DNA of 8,035 nt from Bacteroidia bacterium (GCA_022402405.1 JAKRSG010000295.1:1-8035), one strand, 5' to 3'. Counted from the first letter of the stretch, positions 1-5,992 are shown. Numbers and translations are program-made. Notes: generated from the letters alone by a model not told the origin.

Positions 1-628
1 TATCTGTTGGTATTGTAGTAGTAGTTGCCTGACTAGGGAAGAAGTTAGCGATAGGCGGCAGAACAGGGCCAGAACCCGGGCCGCCTGCGTATTCCCATAT
101 TTCTATCTCTCTAAAATTAACATTAGATTGCTGTCCGGTTGGACCGCAAACAAAACCAGTAATGCGCAATCGGGTGGATGTTAATAGAGTTGGTAGGATA
201 ATATCATTATCGCACAGAGCTTGGCTAAGCCCAGAGAACGTATGATGATTTACCCAAGCACTACCATTCCAACGTTGAATAATACCACCTGCTAAAAAAC
301 GACCTGTGGTTTGTGCATGATTAATCACAATTTTTCCAATGGTTTTAGGAGATGTCCATTGCCATTCCATCCATTCAGTACCATCTGGTGGTGTGGCTGT
401 CCAAACGAATGCCAACTGAGTACCACAAGTTCCATAAACGTTGTCGTTTATCTGATTCCAATTCCAAGGTGCTTGTCCGCCTCCAAAGGCGCTTACAGTG
501 GCACTAGGAGCAATGTTTGCGATTTGTGCATGAGCTTTAAAATGGAGAGATAAAAGCAATAGAAATGAAGCAATCGAAAGCTTAAAGCCTATCGAACTTC
601 GATTAAACAATTGTAAATTTTTTCTCAT
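1..628 (-). CDS. Exported discoidin-like/PKD-type surface protein, N-terminal part (runs off left edge)
   Basis: The frame is open from an ATG at 628 to the window edge, giving 209 residues and no stop, so the C-terminus is missing. Residues 1-34 form a signal peptide: basic start (MRKN), hydrophobic stretch at about 15-29, and an AHA|Q signal peptidase I site with Gln35 first in the mature protein. Residues about 40-180 are Trp-rich with alternating beta-type patterns, such as TIGKIVINH, a TTGRF segment and a closing NFREIEIWEY. They resemble an F5/8-type-C (discoidin/galactose-binding) beta-sandwich. Cys68, Cys139 and Cys161 are present. After a Gly/Pro linker, PPIANFFPSQ at about 191 looks like the start of a PKD-like Ig fold. 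Related Bacteroidota proteins are long, multi-domain and often end in a type IX secretion signal, which lies outside the window here. The ligand is unknown. Export is well supported; the domain names rest on pattern recognition alone. Confidence 0.75.
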   Translation of the reverse strand, partial: MRKNLQLFNRSSIGFKLSIASFLLLLSLHFKAHAQIANIAPSATVSAFGGGQAPWNWNQINDNVYGTCGTQLAFVWTATPPDGTEWMEWQWTSPKTIGKIVINHAQTTGRFLAGGIIQRWNGSAWVNHHTFSGLSQALCDNDIILPTLLTSTRLRITGFVCGPTGQQSNVNFREIEIWEYAGGPGSGPVLPPIANFFPSQATTTTIPTD

Positions 629-940
629 GTTAGTTTTGATTTGTATAGCTAAAGTAAATATATACAATTAAAAATCAAAGTAATAATTAAGAAATGATGA
701 AAAATAAGAAAAAATTAAGAATCCTTAATCATTGTTTAATTTTGTTTTAATTTCTGTTTAAGGGTAATTTCAAAACAAATTATTTAAACGCTATTAGACA
801 AAAAGACATTGGTTCAGCTTTTAAATAGATTTGATTAAATGGATTACTTGTAGATTTTAAATTAAAAGAAGTTCAAACTTTTTGGCTAGAAGTAGGGGTT
901 TTAATGATATTGTTAGTAGGTTTGCCTTCGAATTAAATTC
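629..940. other. Divergent intergenic region, no gene
   Basis: These 312 bases separate the leftward exported-protein gene from the rightward SulP gene, so promoters for both should lie here. The stretch is very A/T-rich. The longest ATG frame I followed (from 694) stops after 17 codons and does not look like a gene. A 6-bp inverted repeat, ATTAAG-AATC-CTTAAT, sits at 714-729; it is A/T-only apart from one pair and has no T-tract, so it is not a terminator. Plus-strand matches to the Bacteroidota -7 element TAnnTTTG occur at 737-744 (TAATTTTG) and 917-924 (TAGGTTTG), neither with a well-spaced TTG upstream. On the minus strand there is only a near match (TTACTTTG), about 50 bases before the exported-protein start. 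No RNA gene or repeat family was recognised. Confidence 0.7.
917..924 (+). promoter_or_regulatory. Possible -7 element for the SulP gene
   Basis: TAGGTTTG matches the Bacteroidota -7 consensus TAnnTTTG exactly and lies 16 bases before the SulP start codon, which would imply a very short leader. No TTG/TTTG stands 17-23 bases upstream, so half of the promoter is missing. In such A/T-rich DNA a single 8-mer match can arise by chance. Confidence 0.25.
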
Positions 941-2482
941 ATGACATTAAAAAAATATATCAATCTATTTGACTTTAAGCAAAAAGTAGATTACAAAATT
1001 GAGGTTTTAGCAGGGCTAACAGTTGCTATGACTATGATTCCAGAGTCATTGTCGTTTGCCTTATTAGCGGGTTTACCGCCATTAGTTGGATTATATGGAG
1101 CTTTTATTATGGGCATTATAACAGCCATTTTTGGTGGGAGGCCTGGGTTAATCTCTGGTGGTGCAGGGGCCACTGTTATTGTGTTAATTGCCTTAATGAA
1201 ATCTCACGGTTTAGAGTATGTATTTGCTGCCATTGCCTTAGCAGGATTTATACAAATTATGGTGGGCTTATTTAAATTAGGAAAGTTTATACGATTGGTG
1301 CCACAGCCTGTAATGTATGGTTTTGTAAATGGCCTAGCTATCATCATTTTTTTATCGCAAATAGAGCAATTTAAGCAAGTAGTAAATGGAAATAGTACAT
1401 GGTTATCAGGAACTCCATTATTAATTATGGCAGGTTTGGTATGTTTAACTATTGCGATTATCTTGTTTTTTCCAAAAATTACTCAAAAAATTCCAGCATC
1501 TTTAGTGGCTATAATTATAGTTTTTTTGCTGGTTATAGTATTTAATATAGATACTAAACAAGTGGTAGATATTGCATCGGTTAGTGGCAATTTACCACCG
1601 TTTCATATACCTGAAGTTCCTTTTACTTGGCAAACTCTTGAGGTAATTCTGCCTTATGGTTTTATTATGGCCTCAGTTGGCTTAACAGAAGGATTGCTTA
1701 CGTTAAATTTGGTTGATGAAATAACAGGTACTCGAGGCAATAGTAATCGCGAATGTTTGGCTCAAGGTGCTGCAAATATTGCCAATGGTTTTTTCTATGG
1801 CATGGGAGGTTGCCCTATGATAGCTCAAACATTGGTTAACTTATCATCGGGTTCTAGGGCGCGATTATCTGGAATTGTTGCTGCATTAACCATCTTAACC
1901 ATCATTTTAATTGGTGCACCAATTATAGAATTAGTGCCCATTGCAGCCTTAACAGGTGTAATGATTATGGTGGCCATTGGTACTTTTGAATGGTCAAGTT
2001 TTAGAGCATTTACCAAAATGCCCAAATCGGATATTTTTGTTATGGTAATGGTAACCTTGGTAACAATTATACTGCACAATTTGGCGCTTGCGGTTTTTAT
2101 TGGAGTTATCATTGCGGCATTGGTGTTTGCTTGGGATAATGCTAAACGAATAAGAGCAAGAAAATCGGTAGATAAAAATGGAGTTAAACATTACGAGATT
2201 TATGGTCCGCTTTTTTTTGGTTCGGTAGCGGCCTTTAATGAAAAATTTGATGTGCTAAACGACCCCAATGAAGTGGTTATAGATTTTGCAGAAAGCAGAG
2301 TAGTGGATATGTCGGCCATTGATGCTTTAAATAAACTAACAGAACGTTACCATAAGCTGGGCAAGAAAATACACTTAAAGCATTTAAGCGAAGATTGCCG
2401 TCAGCTGCTAAAAAATGCAGAGGATATCATAGATGTAAATGTTATGGAGGATCCAACTTATCCCGTAATGCTAAAAAATTAA
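941..2482 (+). CDS. SulP-family anion transporter with C-terminal STAS domain
   Basis: This is a 513-residue inner-membrane protein, within the usual length for bacterial SulP carriers. Residues about 20-405 are hydrophobic membrane segments with SulP hallmarks: LAGLTVAMTMIPESLSFALL at 23-42, the Gly-rich GGRPGLISGGAGAT at 65-78, and a VDE...TRGNSNRE segment near 258-271 followed by GMGGCPMIAQ at 287-296. Residues about 417-513 form a soluble STAS domain (VVIDFAESRVVDMSAIDAL at 455-473). SulP proteins carry sulfate, bicarbonate, dicarboxylates or other anions, by Na+ symport or proton coupling. The VDE/TRG and GMGG segments remind me of BicA-type bicarbonate carriers, but substrate cannot be read safely from sequence and no sulfate-assimilation or carbonic-anhydrase gene is adjacent. 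The ATG at 941 suits the family N-terminus and has no clear Shine-Dalgarno. serS follows 82 bases downstream with no terminator seen between, so read-through is possible. Confidence 0.93.
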   Translation: MTLKKYINLFDFKQKVDYKIEVLAGLTVAMTMIPESLSFALLAGLPPLVGLYGAFIMGIITAIFGGRPGLISGGAGATVIVLIALMKSHGLEYVFAAIALAGFIQIMVGLFKLGKFIRLVPQPVMYGFVNGLAIIIFLSQIEQFKQVVNGNSTWLSGTPLLIMAGLVCLTIAIILFFPKITQKIPASLVAIIIVFLLVIVFNIDTKQVVDIASVSGNLPPFHIPEVPFTWQTLEVILPYGFIMASVGLTEGLLTLNLVDEITGTRGNSNRECLAQGAANIANGFFYGMGGCPMIAQTLVNLSSGSRARLSGIVAALTILTIILIGAPIIELVPIAALTGVMIMVAIGTFEWSSFRAFTKMPKSDIFVMVMVTLVTIILHNLALAVFIGVIIAALVFAWDNAKRIRARKSVDKNGVKHYEIYGPLFFGSVAAFNEKFDVLNDPNEVVIDFAESRVVDMSAIDALNKLTERYHKLGKKIHLKHLSEDCRQLLKNAEDIIDVNVMEDPTYPVMLKN

Positions 2483-2564
2483 TGGGTTCAGACCGAAAAA
2501 AAAGAAACATTATTTTTAACGAAAAACATGATTAAAAATTAGATATTTGCCAAAAAATAAAGGC

Positions 2565-3833
2565 ATGTTAGCATTACAATATCTCAGAGAGAATACAGCA
2601 GAGGCAAAGGAAAGAATTAGCAAAAGGAATCCGAAATTTATAGAAGTTATAGATTCTGTTTTGGCGATAGATGAGGAGAATAGAAAGGCTAAATCTGAGA
2701 TGGAAAAAAATCAATCGGAGGCCAATGCGTTGGCCAAAAAGATTGGTGAGTTAATGAAAGCTGGAAATAGGGCAGAGGCAGAGGAATTAAAGGCGCAAAC
2801 GGCTCAGTTGAAGGAAGCTGGAAAGGGATTAGAAGAGCGCTCTAAACAATTAGAACAAGAGCTATATGAGGTTCTAGTAACCTTGCCAAACACTCCGCAT
2901 GAGTCGGTGCCGGTTGGACAAACAGCGGAGGATAATTATACGGTTTTTCAGCACGGTGAGATTCCGAAATTACATGAAGAAGCGGTTCCTCATTGGGATT
3001 TGATAAAGAAATATGACCTAATAGATTTTGAGTTAGGAGCTAAAATTTCGGGAGCGGGATTTCCAGTATACAAAGGCAAAGGGGCTCGTTTGCAGCGTGC
3101 CATGATTAATTTCTTTTTAGACGAAGCCATTGCGGCAGGATATCAGGAAGTTATGCCTCCATTGTTGGTAAATGCAGATAGTGGGTTTGGTACCGGACAG
3201 TTACCTGATAAAGAAGGGCAGATGTATCATGCCACGGCAGATGATTTGTATTTAATTCCAACTGCAGAGGTGCCAATTACCAATATTTACAGAGATGTAA
3301 TTTTAAAAGAAGAAGATTTGCCTATAAAAAATGTAGGTTATACTCCGTGTTTTAGAAGAGAAGCAGGTGCTTGGGGTGCACATGTACGCGGGCTGAACCG
3401 ATTACATCAATTCGACAAAGTGGAGATTGTTCAAATTGCGCATCCAAACCAATCTTATGCCTTGTTGGATGAAATGGTTATTCATGTAAAGGGCTTATTA
3501 GAGAAATTAGAATTGCCATACCGAATCCTTCATTTATGCGGTGGTGATATGGGTTTTACCTCGGCATTAACTTACGATTTTGAAACATACAGCGCCGCGC
3601 AAGGCAGGTGGTTAGAAGTTAGTTCTACTTCTAATTTTGAGAGCTTTCAAGCCAATAGATTAAAATGTAGGTTCAAGAATAAAGAAGGCAAAAACCAATT
3701 GGTACATACCTTAAATGGTAGTGCTTTGGCCTTGCCTCGTATTTTGGCTACCATTTTAGAAAACAACCAAACACCAGAAGGTATTCGCATTCCAAAAGCA
3801 TTGGTTCCGTACTGCGGATTTGATATGATTTAA
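2565..3833 (+). CDS. serS: Serine--tRNA ligase (SerRS)
   Basis: This cytoplasmic class II synthetase charges tRNA-Ser (and tRNA-Sec where present) with serine. From the ATG at 2565 it is 422 residues, the normal bacterial length. The N-terminus MLALQYLREN matches the family start (typically MLD..LLREN). A TTG at 2547 would only add six residues (MPKNKG), so I prefer the ATG. Residues about 35-105 form the charged, Leu-rich helical hairpin that grips the tRNA long arm. The catalytic core shows PTAEVPITN at 232-240, class II motif 2 around CFRREAG (262-268) with GAHVRGLNRLHQFDKVE after it, CGGDMGFTSALTYDFE at about 325-340, and motif 3 TLNGSALALPR at 382-392. It ends in PYCGFDMI, as in other Bacteroidota SerRS. 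No residue looks abnormal. It lies downstream of the SulP gene and converges with lspA. No good promoter or canonical terminator was found for it. Confidence 0.98.
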   Translation: MLALQYLRENTAEAKERISKRNPKFIEVIDSVLAIDEENRKAKSEMEKNQSEANALAKKIGELMKAGNRAEAEELKAQTAQLKEAGKGLEERSKQLEQELYEVLVTLPNTPHESVPVGQTAEDNYTVFQHGEIPKLHEEAVPHWDLIKKYDLIDFELGAKISGAGFPVYKGKGARLQRAMINFFLDEAIAAGYQEVMPPLLVNADSGFGTGQLPDKEGQMYHATADDLYLIPTAEVPITNIYRDVILKEEDLPIKNVGYTPCFRREAGAWGAHVRGLNRLHQFDKVEIVQIAHPNQSYALLDEMVIHVKGLLEKLELPYRILHLCGGDMGFTSALTYDFETYSAAQGRWLEVSSTSNFESFQANRLKCRFKNKEGKNQLVHTLNGSALALPRILATILENNQTPEGIRIPKALVPYCGFDMI

Positions 3834-3836
3834 ATT

Positions 3837-3862
3837 GATTACGAATTAGGGATTACGAATTA
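3837..3862. repeat. Two direct copies of GATTACGAATTA
   Basis: GATTACGAATTA occurs at 3837-3848 and again at 3851-3862, separated by GG, so the unit period is 14 bases; the copies begin four bases after the serS stop codon. They resemble the short ATTACGAATT-type tandem tracts I associate with Bacteroidota intergenic DNA. That association is from memory and unverified for this genome. Confidence 0.75.
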
Positions 3863-3906
3863 CGTGGGGCGAAATGAGGATTTGTATTACACAGATGCCT
3901 CAAAAT

Positions 3907-3965
3907 AAATTCTTTGTTTGTCTTTCATAGATTTTACTCAATACGTTGAGTAAAAACAAGAATTT
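3907..3965. repeat. Two-tier inverted repeat (possible RNA hairpin) between serS and lspA
   Basis: The inner arms TTTTACTCAA (3932-3941) and TTGAGTAAAA (3946-3955) are perfect 10-bp complements around the tetraloop TACG. Outer arms AAATTCTT (3907-3914) and AAGAATTT (3958-3965) are also perfect complements, with an asymmetric internal loop (17 bases on the left, 2 on the right). On either strand the inner stem begins with T and ends with A, the reverse of an intrinsic terminator, and no T-tract follows. It could be a non-canonical 3'-end structure, a protein-binding palindrome or a remnant of a small repeat element. Confidence 0.6.
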
Positions 3966-3972
3966 GCTGTTA

Positions 3973-3991
3973 ATAGCTGAATGCTAGCTAT
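3973..3991. repeat. Short inverted repeat ATAGCT...AGCTAT
   Basis: ATAGCT (3973-3978) and AGCTAT (3986-3991) are perfect 6-bp complements around a 7-base loop, itself ending in GCT. It resembles TAGCTAT-type short repeats that I recall from Bacteroidota spacers. A 6-bp match alone could be chance. Confidence 0.4.
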
Positions 3992-4048
3992 CAACAACCG
4001 CGATTAAAGTTGCCAGAATTTGCAGATTTTGTAAAGATAGAAATTCGT

Positions 4049-4636
4049 CTATGGTCTATGGGCCATGGACTCTTCCTCCTCACTCACCGCTTTCTGCAGC
4101 AGAAGTATAATCACAAATCCAATGCTTATGGCGGCATCTGCTATGTTAAATACAGGACGGAAGAACTCAAATTCTTCGCCTGCCCAAAAGGGAAAGTTCT
4201 CGGGTATAGTGGTTTGAACCAATGGAAAGTAAAGCATATCAACCACTCGACCATGGAACCAAGTATCGTAGCCAAAATATACGCCATAGAAAACACTGTC
4301 AATGATGTTCCCAAGGGCGCCAGATACGATCAAAATCCATCCATAAACATACATGGGTTTGGTGTCTTTTTTTATGAGTGTATGAATGTAATAACCAATC
4401 ACAGAAACAAACACAATTCTGAATAAGGTTAAAAACACCTTTCCCGTTTTGCCGCCAAACTCCAAACCAAACGCCATTCCGTAGTTCTCTGTAAAATGTA
4501 GCTTGAACCAATTGCCAAAAATGGCCAATTCTTCGCCAAGGTAAAAATGGTTTTTTATATAGAGTTTAAAGTATTGGTCGGCAGCCAATATTACTATCAA
4601 AAGAAAAACAGGCAGCGAATATTTTTTTAGAGTCAT
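4049..4636 (-). CDS. lspA: Lipoprotein signal peptidase (signal peptidase II)
   Basis: LspA is an inner-membrane aspartyl protease that removes signal peptides from diacylglyceryl-modified prolipoproteins. The 195-residue protein has four membrane segments (about 8-27, 68-87, 96-116, 168-186). Family landmarks are visible: Asp20 and Lys24 in the first helix, ENYGMAFG (50-57), GN at 109-110, GRVVDMLYFP with catalytic Asp133, and FNIADAAI with catalytic Asp167. The catalytic aspartates are 34 residues apart, wider than the roughly 18 of E. coli, because of an extra aromatic segment at about 140-160. The Arg of the usual GNxxDR motif is Ser114 here (GNIIDS). Both features match the Bacteroidota form I know, so they do not suggest loss of function. 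The C-terminal tail is acidic (EEEES). The gene has its own promoter and sits beyond the terminator of the DksA-like gene. The ATG at 4636 is right for the first helix. Confidence 0.97.
   Translation of the reverse strand: MTLKKYSLPVFLLIVILAADQYFKLYIKNHFYLGEELAIFGNWFKLHFTENYGMAFGLEFGGKTGKVFLTLFRIVFVSVIGYYIHTLIKKDTKPMYVYGWILIVSGALGNIIDSVFYGVYFGYDTWFHGRVVDMLYFPLVQTTIPENFPFWAGEEFEFFRPVFNIADAAISIGFVIILLLQKAVSEEEESMAHRP
4054..4070. repeat. Imperfect 17-bp palindrome in the 3' end of lspA
   Basis: GTCTATGG (4054-4061) and CCATGGAC (4063-4070) are complementary at 7 of 8 positions around a central G. The palindrome encodes part of the last residues of LspA (SMAHRP), which lie outside the conserved core. 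It resembles GGTCCATGG-type short repeats that I recall near Bacteroidota gene ends. That link is tentative. Confidence 0.45.
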
Positions 4637-4655
4637 GCTTAATTGGTATCTGATA

Positions 4656-4685
4656 CAAATGTAAAAATTGAATCCTGCTTAACAA
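4656..4685 (-). promoter_or_regulatory. Bacteroidota-type promoter of lspA
   Basis: Read on the minus strand, TTG at 4685-4683 is followed by a 19-base spacer and TACATTTG at 4663-4656. This fits the Bacteroidota primary sigma-factor consensus (-33 TTG/TTTG, 19-21 bp, -7 TAnnTTTG). Transcription would begin around 4650, leaving a leader of about 13-15 bases before the lspA ATG at 4636. It lies directly beyond the terminator of the upstream gene, as expected for an independent transcription unit. Confidence 0.7.
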
Positions 4686-4707
4686 GTAAAATTCTTGGCA
4701 AAATAGG

Positions 4708-4747
4708 CACAAAAAAACCTTCGCGGGCTAGGCGAAGGTTTTTTGTG
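4708..4747 (-). terminator. Intrinsic terminator of the ileS - DksA-like unit
   Basis: ACCTTCGC (4717-4724) and GCGAAGGT (4732-4739) form a perfect 8-bp stem around the loop GGGCTAG. A/T tracts extend it: seven A at 4711-4717 and six T at 4739-4744, with CAC/GTG beyond them. On the minus strand the stem is followed by seven T, the classic layout. It begins 13 bases after the stop of the DksA-like gene. A T-tract on the plus strand too makes it potentially bidirectional. Confidence 0.92.
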
Positions 4748-4759
4748 TAAAATTTTATC

Positions 4760-5989
4760 TTATCTGTACTGCTGAAGCTTAGCTTCCATACTCAAAGTAG
4801 TATGTGGCACAGCTCTTAAACGCTCTTTAGAAATGAGTTTACCTGTTACTTTACAAATACCATAGGTTTTGTTCTCTATGCGAACCAATGCATTTTCTAG
4901 ATTCTCAATAAACTTTCTTTGGCGTGCAGCTAGCTGACTCAAATACTCTTTTTCGGAAGTGGATGCACCATCTTCTAATTTGTTATAAGAACTATCTGTT
5001 TCTGCACTGCCGTTAATGCCTGGGTTCGACATTTGCGTAAGAAGGTTGTGTAACTCTTCTCTGGCAACAGATAATTTTTTATTGATTAATTCTCTAAATT
5101 CATTCAAATCGTCGTCGCTATAGCGCTTACTGTCTGTTTGAATAGGAGGCAATTCTTCGTGCTTTTCTTCAAAAGCTGGAATTCTTGTGGTGTTTAACAC
5201 GTTTGTGTCTACATTCTCTTCAACAGGTTTCGTTGCTTTTTTGGCGACTGGTTTTTTAGTTGTTGCCTGACTTTTAGCCTTGTTGGCAGCCTTTTTAACC
5301 ACTACTTTTTCTGCTTTTTTAGCTACTACTGGCTTGCTAACTGTTTTCTTAACAGCGGCTTTTTTAGCAGCAGGTTTGGTTTGAACCGATGCCACTTTTT
5401 TAGCAACAGCCTTTTTAGCAAGCACCTTTTTAGCTGGAGCTTTGCTTGTAGTTGCTTTTTTAGCTACTACCTTTTTTACTGCTACCTTTTTAGCTGCTAC
5501 TTTTTTAACAGCAGCTTTTTTTGTAGCTACCTTTTTAGTGGCAACTTTCTTTACAACTGCTTTAACTACTTTTTTAGCAACAGCCTTTTTTACCGCGGCT
5601 TTAACCACTTTCTTAGGACTTACTTTTTTAGCCACAACCTTTTTAACGGCAGCTTTTTTAGCTACGGTTTTCTTAGCAATTGTTTTCTTGGCAACTGCTT
5701 TTTTAGCTACCACTTTTTTGGTGGCTGCTTTTTTTACAACAGCTTTTTTAGCTGGAGCTTTAGTTACTTTTTTTGCCAACGACTTTTTAGGAGCTACCTT
5801 TTTAACGGCAGCCTTTTTAACTGCTACTTTTTTGGTTGCCACCTTTTTGGTACTTACTTTTTTGCTAACTACTTTACTAGTTTTTTTAGCCGCAGCCTTT
5901 TTCACAGCTGCCTTTTTAGTTGCTACTTTCTTAGGTGCAGTCTTTGCTGCTGCTTTCTTTCCTGCGGTTTTTGTAATTTTTTTAGCCAT
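4760..5989 (-). CDS. Histone H1-like tail fused to a DksA/TraR-family domain
   Basis: The 409-residue protein has three parts. Residues 1 to about 255 are almost only Lys, Ala, Val, Thr and Ser in five-residue steps (xxxKK: VATKK, VAVKK, AAVKK, VAPKK), like the tails of bacterial H1-like proteins and AlgP. Residues about 256-288 are an acidic linker (EEKHEELPP). Residues about 289-409 are a DksA/TraR-family domain: helical hairpin (DLNEFRELINKKL to LAARQRKFIENLENALVRIENK), then YGICKVTGKLISKERLRAVPHTTLS. DksA-family proteins enter the RNA polymerase secondary channel and tune transcription. The C4 zinc site is degenerate: Cys379 is the only cysteine in the protein. The basic tail probably binds DNA or RNA non-specifically (inference). 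The ATG lies three bases after the ileS stop, suggesting translational coupling. Bacteroidota relatives I know at this locus are about 125 residues, matching only the C-terminal part. Cellular role is unproven. Confidence 0.88.
   Translation of the reverse strand: MAKKITKTAGKKAAAKTAPKKVATKKAAVKKAAAKKTSKVVSKKVSTKKVATKKVAVKKAAVKKVAPKKSLAKKVTKAPAKKAVVKKAATKKVVAKKAVAKKTIAKKTVAKKAAVKKVVAKKVSPKKVVKAAVKKAVAKKVVKAVVKKVATKKVATKKAAVKKVAAKKVAVKKVVAKKATTSKAPAKKVLAKKAVAKKVASVQTKPAAKKAAVKKTVSKPVVAKKAEKVVVKKAANKAKSQATTKKPVAKKATKPVEENVDTNVLNTTRIPAFEEKHEELPPIQTDSKRYSDDDLNEFRELINKKLSVAREELHNLLTQMSNPGINGSAETDSSYNKLEDGASTSEKEYLSQLAARQRKFIENLENALVRIENKTYGICKVTGKLISKERLRAVPHTTLSMEAKLQQYR
5225..5985 (-). repeat. 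Degenerate in-frame 15-bp repeat tract encoding Lys/Ala/Val pentads
   Basis: On the plus strand this tract shows recurring TTTTTTAGC-, TTTTTTAAC- and CTTTTTTA-type words, mostly 15 bases apart. They reflect repeated KK codons followed by Ala/Val/Thr codons in the H1-like part of the gene. Synonymous codons vary between units, so the tract looks old and diverged rather than freshly amplified. Any gain or loss of a unit would keep the reading frame. Confidence 0.8.
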
Positions 5990-5992
5990 GGC

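Larger units (their letters stand above)
3834..4048. other. Convergent intergenic spacer rich in short repeats
   Basis: These 215 bases lie between the serS stop and the lspA stop and hold no credible gene. In order they contain a 12-bp direct repeat (3837-3862), a weak inverted pair TGAGG/CCTCA (3875-3879 and 3898-3902), a two-tier inverted repeat with a perfect 10-bp inner stem (3907-3965), and the inverted pair ATAGCT/AGCTAT (3973-3991). An imperfect palindrome follows inside the lspA 3' end (4054-4070). No structure has the GC-rich stem plus T-tract of a standard intrinsic terminator, so how the converging transcripts end is unclear. Confidence 0.7.

Noticed and set aside
311..553. Plus-strand open frame of 80 codons
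   Set aside because: It is the antisense of the exported-protein gene, whose signal peptide and domain pattern explain this stretch.
694..747. 17-codon ATG frame in the divergent intergenic region
   Set aside because: It is too short, very A/T-rich, and has no recognisable product.
1825..2191. Minus-strand open frames within the SulP gene
   Set aside because: They are antisense to conserved SulP membrane segments and show no independent coding signal.
2547..2564. TTG at 2547 as the serS start
   Set aside because: It adds six residues (MPKNKG) not found in the family, whereas the ATG at 2565 gives the standard MLxxxxLREN start.
2483..2564. Promoter or terminator between the SulP gene and serS
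   Set aside because: Only a partial -7-like word (GATATTTG at 2542-2549) with no TTG partner, and no hairpin with a T-tract, could be seen.
4010..4426. Plus-strand open frame of 138 codons
   Set aside because: It lies almost wholly opposite lspA, whose motifs are unmistakable; the predicted protein has no recognisable features.
4619..4636. SulP and LspA both begin MTLKKY
   Set aside because: The codons differ between the two genes, the shared stretch is six residues of common N-terminal composition, and the rest is unrelated; probably coincidence.
5225..5985. Repeat tract considered as a CRISPR or satellite array
   Set aside because: The units are 15-bp coding pentads without unique spacers, fully explained by the Lys/Ala/Val protein tail.
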